A stretch of DNA of 64,000 nt. Source: an uncultured Saccharospirillaceae bacterium (GTDB taxonomy: Bacteria; Bacteroidota; Bacteroidia; Flavobacteriales_D; CAJJDF01). Location of the stretch: the NCBI GenBank assembly GCA_950054195.1, contig CATLPG010000004.1, positions 37,966 to 101,965 of the forward strand, written 5' to 3'. The notes beneath the pieces are model-generated. The model did not search any database. It was not told where the DNA came from and saw only the letters and a program-made list of their open reading frames with translations. The position numbers and the translations under genes are program-made. Positions 31,879 through 42,133 of the stretch are shown here, piece after piece; position 1 is the first letter of the stretch; each line of letters starts with the position of its first letter.

Positions 31879-32286
31879 TTACTTTTTAAGTAAATCTCTA
31901 ATTTCAGTTAATAATTGATTATCAGTTGGACCAGCTGGAGCTTTTGGAGCTTCCTCTTTTGGTTTTTTCGTTTTGTTATAAGCTTTAACAATCATAAATA
32001 AAACAAAACCAACGATAACTAAGTTAATTAAAGCATTAACCCACTCTCCCCATAAAATTGCGTTTTCCGGCTTTATTACTTTTCCTTCGGCATCCAATAT
32101 TGCCTCTTGCAAAATAACTTTTTTATCTGCAAAATCAACTCCTCCTGTGAAGTAACCAATAATAGGCATCATGATATTATTTGTAAACCCTTTCACTACT
32201 TGGCTAACAGCGCCAGCAAGGATAACAGCAATGGATAAATCAATCACATTGCCTGTCATGATAAAATTCTTAAATTCCTTTAACAT
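31879..32286 (-). CDS. mscL: MscL, large-conductance mechanosensitive channel
   Basis: 135 residues. The N-terminal LKEFKNFIMTGNVIDLSIAVILAGAVSQVV matches the S1/TM1 pore segment of MscL, followed by FTNNIMMPIIGYF and a periplasmic loop. TM2 (WVNALINLVIVGFVLFMIVKAYN) and a C-terminal basic/acidic helix ending LLTEIRDLLKK follow. Emergency valve opened by strong membrane tension. A CAAAACTA (-7 on minus) lies at 32316-32323. Confidence 0.97.
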   Translation of the reverse strand: MLKEFKNFIMTGNVIDLSIAVILAGAVSQVVKGFTNNIMMPIIGYFTGGVDFADKKVILQEAILDAEGKVIKPENAILWGEWVNALINLVIVGFVLFMIVKAYNKTKKPKEEAPKAPAGPTDNQLLTEIRDLLKK

Positions 32287-32389
32287 GTTTTATTTATTTT
32301 TTTGTTAATCGACTGCAAAACTAATCATTGCCATTAAAAGTTAAAATTATTAACAAATAAATAATTAAATGTTCTAGTGAAAACACGAT

Positions 32390-34030
32390 TTACTCTCCTC
32401 CTAATGGTTTAATGTTCTTTTGGTTAGGATCTAATTCCTTAAAATACTGCTTAATTTCCTTTAGAGAAGCTTTTGCTTTATTCTGATAGTCAACGGATGT
32501 TACTGCCTCTGGTGTTAAACTCTTTTGGCCAGGAAAATCTTCGATATGTATTGTTTGCGTTGGAAAGGCAAAACGTACACCACACTGATTGGCTAGTTTG
32601 ATGATTGCAAACATAACCTCATGCCTTCCTTTAAGTTCATCTGACCAGTTGGTGGCTTCAAAAAACATATACATGAGGATGTTTAATGAATTTGAGCCAA
32701 AACTATTTAAGCTAACCTCAAAATAGTCCTTTCTAGTAGTAGGGTGCATCAGAATTATCTCTTTGATTCCTTCTACAAAAAGATCTATTATTTCGGGAGG
32801 AGTATCGTATGTTATCCCAATTTCGGTTTTATACCTACGGAATTGTCTTAGTCCCATGTTATCAACTGTAACATTGGCTAAGTGAGCATTAGGAACATAA
32901 ACCAAAGAGTTTGCAAATGTTCTTATCCTAGTGGAGCGAATCCCTACCTCTTCCACTACTCCATCAACTTCATCAAAATGAATCCAGTCTCCAATTTGAA
33001 ATGGTCGATCAAGAAAAATCATTACCGAACCAAAAAAGTTTTTCACTGTGTCTTGAGCAGCTAAAGCCATGGCTAAACCACCAATAGATAAACCTGCAAG
33101 TAGTGCTGTAATATTAATTTTAAGTTGAGCTAAAATAAATATCGCTCCAACCACCCAAATTAACACTTTTACGATTTTTCTTATGACTGGTAACAACTGA
33201 TCATCCATTGTATTTTCAGTTTTTTCTGCTGCTTTTTCTAACAAACTAAATATGGCTGAGACTAATCGAATAAGCACAAAAACTAACAGGAAAATGGACA
33301 AAATTTCAAGTCCTCTTATAAAAACAAGGTTTAGCTGTACAGGTAATTGAATGGAGGGCAAAAGCAAAATTGCTATTTTGAAAGCTATATACCAACTAAA
33401 TACTTTTACGCCTTTTTGAAAGTTCACCTCTTTGAAAAACTCTTTTCCTAGCCATTTAGAAAATAAAATCTGAGAAACTTTTTTAACACTTACTGAAAAA
33501 ATAAAATATAAAACTACTGATATTACGATTAAAACGAGCAAAGAAAACCACTGCCATGTTTGAATTGTTAAAAACCTAGTTTTCCAAAATGGATTAGTAA
33601 AATAAGCATCTAAGTGGAAACCTAAAGGATACAATTTTTTATACAATTGAGGTATAGCATTTACTGTTTCCCTACTGTAAAACCATTTTCCATTTACTTT
33701 TTCTAGGTATAAGTTTCGGTATGAATTGTCTATGTAATAAACAGACTTATTTTCGATAGAATCTTTATAATTTGGAGATTCTGGAACATCTTCCATTGAT
33801 ATGTAAATTCCATTTCCATCTAGAATTTGTTTAAGTTGTTTTGCTGCTTTTTTTGCTTTTGATGGATCGGTTATTGGAAAAGACTCTGCCGCTTGCTCAG
33901 GTTTATAGTTTTCAATCTGAAGATTACTCAAATGGTTGTAGAGCACTGTTTTTGGTGAGTAATTAACCTCACTTTGTGCGTTAATTAGTGATATCAGGAA
34001 TAAAAAAAGTAAACTTAATTTAAATCTCAT
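32390..34030 (-). CDS. MscS-type mechanosensitive channel with N-terminal extracytoplasmic domain
   Basis: 546 residues. A signal peptide (LSLLFLFLISLINAQ) is followed by a soluble domain of about 130 residues and then four to five membrane segments. The MscS core includes LLAGLSIGGLAMALAAQDTVKNFFGSVMIFLDRPFQIGDWI. A cytoplasmic vestibule follows. Large MscS relatives of this layout are common in Bacteroidota and may be tuned by the periplasmic domain. It is 10 bp downstream of a DUF4249 gene and may be co-transcribed with that receptor cluster, although the function differs. Confidence 0.92.
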   Translation of the reverse strand: MRFKLSLLFLFLISLINAQSEVNYSPKTVLYNHLSNLQIENYKPEQAAESFPITDPSKAKKAAKQLKQILDGNGIYISMEDVPESPNYKDSIENKSVYYIDNSYRNLYLEKVNGKWFYSRETVNAIPQLYKKLYPLGFHLDAYFTNPFWKTRFLTIQTWQWFSLLVLIVISVVLYFIFSVSVKKVSQILFSKWLGKEFFKEVNFQKGVKVFSWYIAFKIAILLLPSIQLPVQLNLVFIRGLEILSIFLLVFVLIRLVSAIFSLLEKAAEKTENTMDDQLLPVIRKIVKVLIWVVGAIFILAQLKINITALLAGLSIGGLAMALAAQDTVKNFFGSVMIFLDRPFQIGDWIHFDEVDGVVEEVGIRSTRIRTFANSLVYVPNAHLANVTVDNMGLRQFRRYKTEIGITYDTPPEIIDLFVEGIKEIILMHPTTRKDYFEVSLNSFGSNSLNILMYMFFEATNWSDELKGRHEVMFAIIKLANQCGVRFAFPTQTIHIEDFPGQKSLTPEAVTSVDYQNKAKASLKEIKQYFKELDPNQKNIKPLGGE

Positions 34031-34040
34031 CGCTTTTTAT

Positions 34041-35009
34041 TTATTTACAAACTACAGTATCTAACACATATCCAAAACCGGCCCAAAGTCCTAGTGCATT
34101 ATTTGAAACATTTGATGGAACATTAACTGGCGAAGCAAAAGGGCTATCTCCCCCACTTTGTTGAATATCTGAATAATAATAAAAATCGTAAACTTCTTTA
34201 TCAATACTACTAAATTTAATTACTACTGTATCTCCGATTTTAAAGCGTCCTCTTTCAGGAAAAGTTTCATCTTGTTTACTTCTATCACCCCTATGTCTAC
34301 CATAAGCAAACTCTAGTGGTTGTCCATCAAAAAATTCATCAGAAAAAACAGCATCTCTAGGGGCCAAAAATTGATTGTCTTTTTGCTGTCCTTGTAGTTC
34401 TCCATAAGTGTACTTATTGATTCTTTTAGCCTCCCAATGATAGGCATTTTGAATTCCAGCAGGATCAGAAAGTTTTGCATAAATAAATCCTAACGAATCA
34501 TTTTCTTCTTGAGGTTCAAACCACAAAGAATCTAACGGTATTGCTTGTTGAACATTCGTTGTGGAGGAATATTGTTCTCCTCTCCAATCTATTGTAATTG
34601 TATAGGCTTTGTTTTCTTCTCCAACAATTGTGCTCGTATAAGCACAAATGTTATAGCTCATCAAAAGGTTTGTATCCACACCAATATTTGTGGCAATTTC
34701 TCGGATTTGTTCTTGTGTTAAATTTGAAGAACATAATTTAATCATTTGCTGACTTGAAGTTCCATCTGAAATTGTTACATCCGCGTCACTTACAAAACTA
34801 GCTGCAATGGCTTCAAAATTGGCAGGGTCGAAATATCCTTGAGATTTGGTTAAAATAACAACTGGTTGTTCGTTTAACTCTATCCATCCATCAACAACTA
34901 ATTTTGGAGGAACATCAGGTAACTCAACGGTTATTTCTTTTTCACAGCTTAGCATGAAGCATGTAATCAAAAATAAAATTATACCAATATGTTTTTTTAA
35001 AACGATCAA
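34041..35009 (-). CDS. DUF4249-family outer-membrane lipoprotein (copy 2)
   Basis: 322 residues with a lipobox ending FMLSC, then EKEITVELPDVPPKLVVDGWIE, the typical start of DUF4249. The body has VTISDGTSSQQMIKLCSS, YNICAYTSTIVGEENKAYTITI and the C-terminal GNxxxGLWAGFGYVLDTVVCK pattern. A partner lipoprotein of TonB-dependent receptors, probably exposed on the outer membrane; the ligand is unknown. It abuts the stop of the preceding copy and looks like a tandem duplicate of it. Confidence 0.9.
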   Translation of the reverse strand: MIVLKKHIGIILFLITCFMLSCEKEITVELPDVPPKLVVDGWIELNEQPVVILTKSQGYFDPANFEAIAASFVSDADVTISDGTSSQQMIKLCSSNLTQEQIREIATNIGVDTNLLMSYNICAYTSTIVGEENKAYTITIDWRGEQYSSTTNVQQAIPLDSLWFEPQEENDSLGFIYAKLSDPAGIQNAYHWEAKRINKYTYGELQGQQKDNQFLAPRDAVFSDEFFDGQPLEFAYGRHRGDRSKQDETFPERGRFKIGDTVVIKFSSIDKEVYDFYYYSDIQQSGGDSPFASPVNVPSNVSNNALGLWAGFGYVLDTVVCK

Positions 35010-35969
35010 TTATTTACAAATTACTGTATCATATGTACTTGAATATCCAGCCCATAAACCAAAAGCGTTTCCTTCTATATTTGAAGTTATATTTATTGGA
35101 GACGCAAATGGACTACCGTTAGACCCCACTTGTATTTCAAGATCATCATAAAACTTATAAACTCCTTTATCTATCGTAGAAAACTTGATAACAACAGTAT
35201 CTCCAACTTTAAAGAAACCTCTCTCAGGTGGCGATTCCCCTTGTCTTGAAGCATCTCCTCTTGCTCTATCATAAGCAAAATCAAATGTTAAACCATCAAA
35301 AAAAGTGTCATCAAAACTAGCATTGGTTGGAGACAAAAAATTTGGATCTTTCACCTCTCCTTCTAATTCTCCATATTTAAAGGTATTGATTCTTTTGGCC
35401 TCCCAAAAGTAATTATTACCTAATCCTGGAGGGTCTGAAATAATTGCTCTCATAAATCCTAACGAATCAAAACCTGGCTCTATCCTAAACCATGCAGAAT
35501 CTAATGGTATAGTATCCAAAAGTGTGGTTGTTGACGTATATATTTCATTATTCCAATCAATAGCAATAGTGTAACTTTTACCGATCTCACCTGTCCATGG
35601 ATGTGTGTAAGCACAAATATCATAGTTTGCTAACAAGGCAGAATCTACACCTATATTTTCTGCTATTTCTCCAAGTTGATTGGGTGGTAACGTTGAAGAA
35701 CATAGTTTTATCATTGGCTCTGTAGTTGTTCCATCTGAAATAGTAATGGTAGCATCGTTAACAAAATTGGCAGCAATAGCTTCAAAATTGGCAGGATCAA
35801 AATAGCCTGATGATTTTGTTAGGATAATAAATGGGTTAGTCCCTAACTCTATTCTGCCATCAACAACAAGCCTAGATTCAACGGCAGGGATGTCTACTGA
35901 AATCTCTTTTTCACAAGATGATATAAACAGTATCATTAAAACTCCTATTACTACAAATATCTTATTCAT
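35010..35969 (-). CDS. DUF4249-family outer-membrane lipoprotein (copy 1)
   Basis: 319 residues, lipobox ending FISSC, then EKEISVDIPAVESRLVVDGRIE. It is clearly paralogous to the next gene over the whole length: SGYFDPANFEAIAANFVNDA against QGYFDPANFEAIAASFVSDA, and the same spacing of cysteines and the C-terminal GLWAGYSSTYDTVICK. Located directly downstream of a TonB-dependent receptor (40-bp gap), the usual neighbourhood of the family. Confidence 0.9.
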   Translation of the reverse strand: MNKIFVVIGVLMILFISSCEKEISVDIPAVESRLVVDGRIELGTNPFIILTKSSGYFDPANFEAIAANFVNDATITISDGTTTEPMIKLCSSTLPPNQLGEIAENIGVDSALLANYDICAYTHPWTGEIGKSYTIAIDWNNEIYTSTTTLLDTIPLDSAWFRIEPGFDSLGFMRAIISDPPGLGNNYFWEAKRINTFKYGELEGEVKDPNFLSPTNASFDDTFFDGLTFDFAYDRARGDASRQGESPPERGFFKVGDTVVIKFSTIDKGVYKFYDDLEIQVGSNGSPFASPINITSNIEGNAFGLWAGYSSTYDTVICK

Positions 35970-36009
35970 CTTTCATCTAAATTGTTATAATTTACTCAAT
36001 CAATAATTA

Positions 36010-38403
36010 CTAAAAACTAAAATTCCAAGTTACAGAAGGTAATATTGGAAATAACGACACCTGCTTTGCTACTGGTTGAAAATCTCCTTGTTGAAAATCA
36101 CCTTCTGCATCAAAATATATAAAATATGGATTTGCTCTGTTATACACGTTAAATATGGAAAAATTCCAGTTATGTATTAGTTTTTTGGGAACCTCAACCA
36201 ACTCACCCGTTTCAACATCTTTCACTTTTTTCGTTTTTTTAGAATACCATGTAGCTGAAATGTCCGCTCTGTGATAAGGAACCATTCGGTAACTGTTTCT
36301 TGGACCATATTCAACTAACAACTCATTACCAACGAAATAACGTTGGTAAGGTAACGTAATTGAATTACCCGTAGCATAAACAAACACACCACCAAACGTC
36401 CATCGTTTATTCATTTTATAGGTTAAAGCAATAGATAGATCGTGTCTACGATCAAATTTTGCAGGATATTCTTCACCATTATTAATTTCCTCGAAAATTC
36501 TACTTGTTCTAGACCATGTGTAACCAACCCAGCCAGAAAAATCTCCTAAGGCTTTTTTCACGAAGAATTCAGCTCCATATGAATAACCTCTGCCAAAAGT
36601 TAACGGATTATCTACATTATCTGATAATCCATCAGTAGGTTGAGATCCTTCTCTATACTCTACTAAATTTTGCATGTCTTTATAATAGATTTCCACCGAA
36701 GTTTCATAGGTATTTTTTTTGAAGTTTTTAAAATACCCAAGACTATATTGTGTTCCTCTTTGGGGTTTTACTCTATCAGTTGTTGGCAACCATAAGTCGG
36801 TTGGAAGTGAATTAGCTGCTAAAGATACTAAGTGCATATACTGATAGTTTAGCGTAACACCAGCTTTTAACGAAGATGTTTCGTTAAGTGTATACCTTGC
36901 ACTCATTCTAGGCTCTGGATTAATGTATGATTGCGTTACTTCGCCTCTACCATAAGTTATTTCCTCTGTAGTGTTACCATCTTGATCCTTTACAAAGCGG
37001 GTAAATGGACCAACGTGTTGAAATGCTGATAAACGAACTCCTAAGTTTACCTTAAATAGATTAGTTATCTCAATATCATCTTGAATGTAAAGAGCCTCTT
37101 CGTGTGCATACAACCTTTTTTTATCTCCGAAATCAAACTCAGTGTCACCACTCTGAGCACTAACATTGGTTGGTATAAAGGTATGATATATATAATTTGC
37201 ACCAAACTTTATCGTATGCTTCAATGATGGATAATAACTGAAATCAACTTTCATGTTCCAATCTCTAATCCCAGAGAATAAGCCAAATCGAAATTCATCA
37301 GCACTACCATCAAAAGTAAAATCATATGAACTATAAATAGCAGTTGTATTTACAAATAATTTATCGTTAAAAAGGTGATTCCACCTCAAAGAAGCTGTTG
37401 CGTTACCCCATGGAACGTTAATTGAAAAGTCTTCTTCCTGAAAATTGAATACATCCTTTCCAAAATATCCACTTAAAAACAGTTTGTCTTTATCTGAGAA
37501 AACATAATTTGCTTTAGCGTTTAAATCGTAGAAAAAATATGATGTTCCAGAAAAATCACTTGTTTCGGGTATAAATGCTTTCATAAGCACATCGATATAC
37601 GTTCTTCTTCCAGAAACAATAAAGGAACTTTTATCTTTTTGGATCGGACCTTGAAGTGTTAACCTTGAAGAAATTAACCCTAAACCTCCATCAACTTCAA
37701 ATTCTCTATAATTACCATCTTTCATTGATATATCAAGAACAGATGAAAGTCTGCCTCCATACTGTGCAGGCATTCCTCCTTTAGTAATTGATACATTTTT
37801 TATTGCATCGGCATTAAACACAGAGAAAAATCCAAACAAATGTGAAGCATTATAAACAACAGCCTCATCTAAAAGGATTAAGTTTTGATCTGGACCTCCT
37901 CCTCTCACATAAAACCCGGCATTACCTTCTCCAGATGACTGAACTCCAGGTAATAATTGGATAGTTTTTAGAACATCCACCTCTCCCATGAAGGCTGGCA
38001 ATGTTTTAATTTGTGATACCTCCATATCAATTTTTCCCATCTGGGTGCTTTCTGTATTGTCACTTGCTTTATCGGCTTCTACTTTAAATTCTTTCATTAC
38101 AACTCCAGTAGGAACCAACTCTAAATTCAGCTTTGTGTCGTCTTTTAAGATTACTTTTTGGGTAAGTTCCTGATACCCGAGGTAACTTATTCTAAGTGTG
38201 TACTCTCCATTAGGCATGGTTAGTGAATAAAACCCATATAAGTTTGAAGCAACTCCTTTTTTAAGCTCCTCCACATAAATGTTTGCACTAATAAGAACCT
38301 CTCCTGTTTTTGCATCTTTTAAGTAACCGCTAAGTGTACTATTTTGAGCAAATGAAGCAGAATAAGAAGCAAACACACATGCTATAAGTAAAAATTGTCT
38401 CAT
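36010..38403 (-). CDS. TonB-dependent receptor with carboxypeptidase-like N-terminal domain
   Basis: 797 residues. Signal peptide, then a carboxypeptidase-regulatory-like beta-sandwich (LSGYLKDAKTGEVLISANIYVEE and YTLRISYLGYQELTQKV). A plug domain follows, with GEVDVLKTIQLLPGVQSSGEGNAGFYVRGGGPDQNLILLDEAVVYN as the conserved plug block, then a 22-strand barrel ending in an aromatic residue (SVTWNFSF). It imports an unknown ligand through the outer membrane using TonB energy. First gene of a receptor-DUF4249-DUF4249 unit. No -7 box with perfect match was found upstream. Confidence 0.95.
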   Translation of the reverse strand: MRQFLLIACVFASYSASFAQNSTLSGYLKDAKTGEVLISANIYVEELKKGVASNLYGFYSLTMPNGEYTLRISYLGYQELTQKVILKDDTKLNLELVPTGVVMKEFKVEADKASDNTESTQMGKIDMEVSQIKTLPAFMGEVDVLKTIQLLPGVQSSGEGNAGFYVRGGGPDQNLILLDEAVVYNASHLFGFFSVFNADAIKNVSITKGGMPAQYGGRLSSVLDISMKDGNYREFEVDGGLGLISSRLTLQGPIQKDKSSFIVSGRRTYIDVLMKAFIPETSDFSGTSYFFYDLNAKANYVFSDKDKLFLSGYFGKDVFNFQEEDFSINVPWGNATASLRWNHLFNDKLFVNTTAIYSSYDFTFDGSADEFRFGLFSGIRDWNMKVDFSYYPSLKHTIKFGANYIYHTFIPTNVSAQSGDTEFDFGDKKRLYAHEEALYIQDDIEITNLFKVNLGVRLSAFQHVGPFTRFVKDQDGNTTEEITYGRGEVTQSYINPEPRMSARYTLNETSSLKAGVTLNYQYMHLVSLAANSLPTDLWLPTTDRVKPQRGTQYSLGYFKNFKKNTYETSVEIYYKDMQNLVEYREGSQPTDGLSDNVDNPLTFGRGYSYGAEFFVKKALGDFSGWVGYTWSRTSRIFEEINNGEEYPAKFDRRHDLSIALTYKMNKRWTFGGVFVYATGNSITLPYQRYFVGNELLVEYGPRNSYRMVPYHRADISATWYSKKTKKVKDVETGELVEVPKKLIHNWNFSIFNVYNRANPYFIYFDAEGDFQQGDFQPVAKQVSLFPILPSVTWNFSF

Positions 38404-38473
38404 GTAAAGTTGAAATTTGAGTTTAAATTACAAATTAATTTAGCGCTCTCTTTGCTTAAAGATGAAGTTTTTG

Positions 38474-39427
38474 TTAAACTGATAGTTTTTTAATATGAGG
38501 GTACTTTTTATTGAACGCTAGTAGCTTCGATTTGAGCTGCTCTTGGAATTCTTTTGCCTGATTTGAATCTGGGTGAAGAAACCGATGATTCATTTGTTGT
38601 TTTAATTTGGCTATTTGTTTTACTATTAGCTTTGTCTCATCTGTTAAGTAAGCATGTTGAAACTTATTCCAAATATAATCTACTGCTTGATCATTGGGGT
38701 GTATCAAGTCTTGCTTGTAGAAACGGTAATCCCTTAACTCATCCATCATTATTTCATATGAAGGAAAGTATTCACAGTTAATCTCTTCCTTTATTTGATG
38801 AATAGCTTCTAAAAGAATGGCTTTGCTTCGAGCGTTTTCAGTCAAACCATCTTTAATATGCCGCACTGGGCTAACAGTGTATACGAAAGCTATACCTGGA
38901 TTAATCGCTTTAATTTTGGTTGTTAGATTAAGAAAAGCTTGTTTGATTTCATTAACAGATAGTAAACGCTTTTTAAAAAGTTTACTGGGCATTTTATGAC
39001 AATTCGCTACAATTTCACCAGTATTTATTAATTCATAAACCCATGCTGTGCCAAACGTAATAATTAAATGAGATGACTTTTGAATTACTTTATTAGCACT
39101 AGAAATTCGAGTATTAATCTTATCTAAGACCTTATTTTCATTTATTGATGAAAATTCTCCATGATGGTGATAGCTAAAGTAAATGTCATCTCTAGTGTCC
39201 AAATCTTTTATATCATATTGCTTGCTCTCTAAAACATCGGTTAAGCTTTTCGCAAGTGATAAAGGGTTAAAAACAATACCGTGTGAGTTTAGGTATGTAT
39301 CAAACTGATAAAAATCTAACTTTTCACCAATGTTATTTGAAAAGCAAGAGCCTACCAAAAAAACAGGCTTTTCATAACCTATCTTTTTATCTGACAATGG
39401 CATATCTTCACTAAGAAATAATTTCAT
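38474..39427 (-). CDS. GSCFA-domain hydrolase
   Basis: 317 residues. The family motif VGSCFSNNIGEKL near residue 26 gives the domain its name and carries the candidate nucleophile Ser/Cys. The later FNPLSLAKSL, ITFGTAWVYE and NCHKMPS blocks, and YKQDLIHPNDQAVDYIW with the D-x-x-H catalytic pair of SGNH-type esterases, support a hydrolase fold. No signal peptide. The substrate is unknown. It follows a ceramidase-like gene after 61 bp on the same strand, which points to lipid ester or amide metabolism. Confidence 0.85.
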   Translation of the reverse strand: MKLFLSEDMPLSDKKIGYEKPVFLVGSCFSNNIGEKLDFYQFDTYLNSHGIVFNPLSLAKSLTDVLESKQYDIKDLDTRDDIYFSYHHHGEFSSINENKVLDKINTRISSANKVIQKSSHLIITFGTAWVYELINTGEIVANCHKMPSKLFKKRLLSVNEIKQAFLNLTTKIKAINPGIAFVYTVSPVRHIKDGLTENARSKAILLEAIHQIKEEINCEYFPSYEIMMDELRDYRFYKQDLIHPNDQAVDYIWNKFQHAYLTDETKLIVKQIAKLKQQMNHRFLHPDSNQAKEFQEQLKSKLLAFNKKYPHIKKLSV

Positions 39428-39488
39428 TTTTTACTTTCTTTTTCAAAAAACAATAAAGAAATAAAGTAACTACTATAAACAGAAAATA

Positions 39489-41147
39489 TTAAACTTCAGG
39501 TAGTTCCCAGTCTGTTCTTAAGCTTAATTGATCTTTAGAAAAACTGGGAACGTTTTCAATTCCTGATGGTGAACGTTTTCCTCTTTCCAGCTTGAGTTCT
39601 TCTGCAACGTCATTAAAAATTGTTTGAAATGCTCCAAGCGCATGTCTACCAAATATTGTATGACCTCCTTCATAGTTTTGGCAATCATATTCTTCTGTAG
39701 TGGTTATGTAACCAACATAGGAATTGGCATAGTTACAAATTATAACTTCATTTACCTTACCTTCTAAAGTTGTAAGAATTGATTCTTCTAGCCTTTTTCC
39801 TGCAACAGTTGTAATTTCTGCTGGGATACCTGCTATCGCTATATCGCCTATAATAAATAATTGAATAGGTAAAACCGTTGGCACCAGCGAATGCTCATCA
39901 ACAGCTCCTATTTTAGCCATTTCATTAGCTACCTTTATTTGTGGATCAATAAAGTTTGGGAAAACGTTTAATTTTCCTCTTCCCAGAAACTCTCTGGTTG
40001 AAACATTTAAAATGATATCTTTATTACCATGCACCTCTTTTAATGCCTTAGCTTTTTTATTTACTAGGTTATTAATTCCAATAAATAAGCTAGCTTCTAA
40101 CTTAGATATTCCTGGTCCGTCAATAGGCGTTCCTCTAAACATGGCCGCTCCAATACAAGCTTCAGTAGTATGGTGGGGTTTATCATCAATAGTATACTTA
40201 GGTTTTATCTCAACATCTGTGAAATCTACGTATAATAGATGAGCGTCTAAATTTTCAGATAATTCTTTACCTCTAGTAGCAAGAATTTCTTTTGCTTTGA
40301 TGTATTGAAGTTTCCCATTTTCCTCAGCATACAAGTGATCTCCTTTCTTAGCTACCTCCTTTCTTTTAGCATACATATTTGGACCATGAAAATGTGGTGA
40401 AACATCTCCTGACTTACCTTGAGCAAACAAATGAATCGTTTCTTTGAAGTCATTTTCTAAAAACTGAGCTGCATACCCTTTATTATCAAACGATATATAT
40501 TTATTTTTTGGACCAATGCAGGTTGCATGAACTCCAAACCAATTGACCGACCCTTTTATTTTTCCATTAACGTCTTTAGCAACCAACATCCTCATCGTTC
40601 GGTCGAGTGCCAAATTTCTTTTATCCTCTGCTATTGGTTCAACTTCTGGATTTTTATTGTAAGGCTTTATGGACCTATTCCATGCAACTGGTACTTCATC
40701 TTCAAATTTACCTGTAACATAACTTAAGCTCCCCTCAAAACTATCTTGGTAAGCTACAACAATAGCTTTAATAATAGCATTTTTATAAGCATCAAAAACG
40801 ACTGTACTTATTGCTGGTGTGGTAAATGTATGAAAGGCATATTCTGAATAACCACTTGGTGCTGAATGAGTATGTTGAGAAGTTAACATCAAATTTGTAT
40901 CAGTTATAGGAACTTCAGAAAAATATGCTTTAAGATCCTTTAAAACACTTCGCTTTAAGCTTGGCGATATCATTAAAATTTCAACATTTATAAAGAAGAT
41001 GGGGGTGCTTTCATTATTCACATACAGGCACCTTACATGTAAATCTGTTTTTTTTCCTTTCACTCTATTTTTCCAGTCACCATACCCCTTCATAGCAACA
41101 GGGATGATGGGGGTATCAATAACTATTTTAGAAAGGCCTAGAATCAT
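39489..41147 (-). CDS. Neutral/alkaline ceramidase-like hydrolase without signal peptide
   Basis: Start at the ATG 41147 (MILGLSKIVIDT), 5 bases after the desaturase stop; an upstream frame would overlap that gene. About 552 residues. Zn-site patterns of neutral ceramidases appear: TSQHTHSAPSGYSEYA, GSVNWFGVHATCIGPKNKYISFDNKG, and FAQGKSGDVSPHFHG. The conserved GIPAEITTVAGKRL and SYVGYITTTEEY of the C-terminal part follow, and then it stops where the usual Ig-like C-terminal domain would begin. Cleaves N-acyl bonds in ceramide-like lipids in known members. There is no secretion signal, so it would act inside the cell or at the inner membrane. Confidence 0.85.
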   Translation of the reverse strand: MILGLSKIVIDTPIIPVAMKGYGDWKNRVKGKKTDLHVRCLYVNNESTPIFFINVEILMISPSLKRSVLKDLKAYFSEVPITDTNLMLTSQHTHSAPSGYSEYAFHTFTTPAISTVVFDAYKNAIIKAIVVAYQDSFEGSLSYVTGKFEDEVPVAWNRSIKPYNKNPEVEPIAEDKRNLALDRTMRMLVAKDVNGKIKGSVNWFGVHATCIGPKNKYISFDNKGYAAQFLENDFKETIHLFAQGKSGDVSPHFHGPNMYAKRKEVAKKGDHLYAEENGKLQYIKAKEILATRGKELSENLDAHLLYVDFTDVEIKPKYTIDDKPHHTTEACIGAAMFRGTPIDGPGISKLEASLFIGINNLVNKKAKALKEVHGNKDIILNVSTREFLGRGKLNVFPNFIDPQIKVANEMAKIGAVDEHSLVPTVLPIQLFIIGDIAIAGIPAEITTVAGKRLEESILTTLEGKVNEVIICNYANSYVGYITTTEEYDCQNYEGGHTIFGRHALGAFQTIFNDVAEELKLERGKRSPSGIENVPSFSKDQLSLRTDWELPEV

Positions 41148-41151
41148 AACT

Positions 41152-42120
41152 TTAACTATTGGGTACTGCTCTAACAATAATACGCCAATAATTTGGTTCT
41201 AGCACACCTTTTTCATAGAATCCTTTATCTAGAAGAATCTTATGCATTTGTGGTAAACGATAACAAGGAACCCCCATAAGCATATGGTGTTCTACGTGAT
41301 AATTAACATTATAGGGAGCAAATAAAACTCTCTCTACTATATTAGCATAAGTTGTACGGGTATTTTTAACTGGATCATTTCTATCTTCTACCATGGCATG
41401 CTCCGCCATTGATCTAATCCTTGCACTAAAGTTGAATGTTGTTAAATATGCACCTATCCACAAAAGATATAACCACCAATCAGCAACTAGCCAAAGAATG
41501 GCAAGCAAAATGGCATTTGCTAAGATTGGATATCCTAAATTTCTAAAAAACATTTTCAGTCTATCAAAAAAAGAGATGTCCTCTTGATTAATTTTCTTAG
41601 GTTTTCCTCCTAGGTTATATTCTAAGTAACCCAAATGCATCATGAAAATGCCTACTATCATTTTTATTCCCGTTAAACCGGTTAGATCTCTTACTATTTT
41701 TCTAAACATACTAATCTTTGATGTTGGATACCCTCTTGTTAAAGAAGCATCAGGGTCTTTATCATCTAAACCAGTATTTATGTGATGTGACAAGTGATAA
41801 GGTCTATACCTTTCCATATCATGAAAAATGGGGTATGCTCCAAACCACTGACCAACAAAAGTTTCGAGTTTAGGGTTAGCAAACATGGATCGATGAGAGG
41901 TATCATGCATTAATATTGCACAAGCCAATTGTTTCCCTCCTAAGATGAATAAAGCAATAATAATAGTTAAAACATTAGTCCAATAATAGGCGATAAAAAA
42001 TGCAAATGCGATCCATAACCAATGCATAAAAACTTCAGCTAATGCCAACCAATTATTTTTCTTTAAAAGCATTTTTCGCTCTTTAACCGTAATGTAATTT
42101 TTAGAAGAAGCTACTTGCAT
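41152..42120 (-). CDS. Membrane fatty-acid or sphingolipid desaturase
   Basis: 322 residues. Three histidine boxes of the di-iron desaturase fold are present: HDTSH, HLSHH and HVEHH (PYNVNYHVEHHMLMGVP). Several hydrophobic segments lie between them (WIAFAFFIAYYW, LTIIIALFILGG, LAILWLVADWWLYLLWIGAY). The N-terminal stretch is charged and cytoplasmic. It inserts a double bond into, or hydroxylates, an acyl or long-chain-base lipid. It precedes the ceramidase-like gene by a few bases, and both share a strong promoter. No electron-donor domain is fused. Confidence 0.9.
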   Translation of the reverse strand: MQVASSKNYITVKERKMLLKKNNWLALAEVFMHWLWIAFAFFIAYYWTNVLTIIIALFILGGKQLACAILMHDTSHRSMFANPKLETFVGQWFGAYPIFHDMERYRPYHLSHHINTGLDDKDPDASLTRGYPTSKISMFRKIVRDLTGLTGIKMIVGIFMMHLGYLEYNLGGKPKKINQEDISFFDRLKMFFRNLGYPILANAILLAILWLVADWWLYLLWIGAYLTTFNFSARIRSMAEHAMVEDRNDPVKNTRTTYANIVERVLFAPYNVNYHVEHHMLMGVPCYRLPQMHKILLDKGFYEKGVLEPNYWRIIVRAVPNS

Positions 42121-42133
42121 GTTTCCTTTTTTT

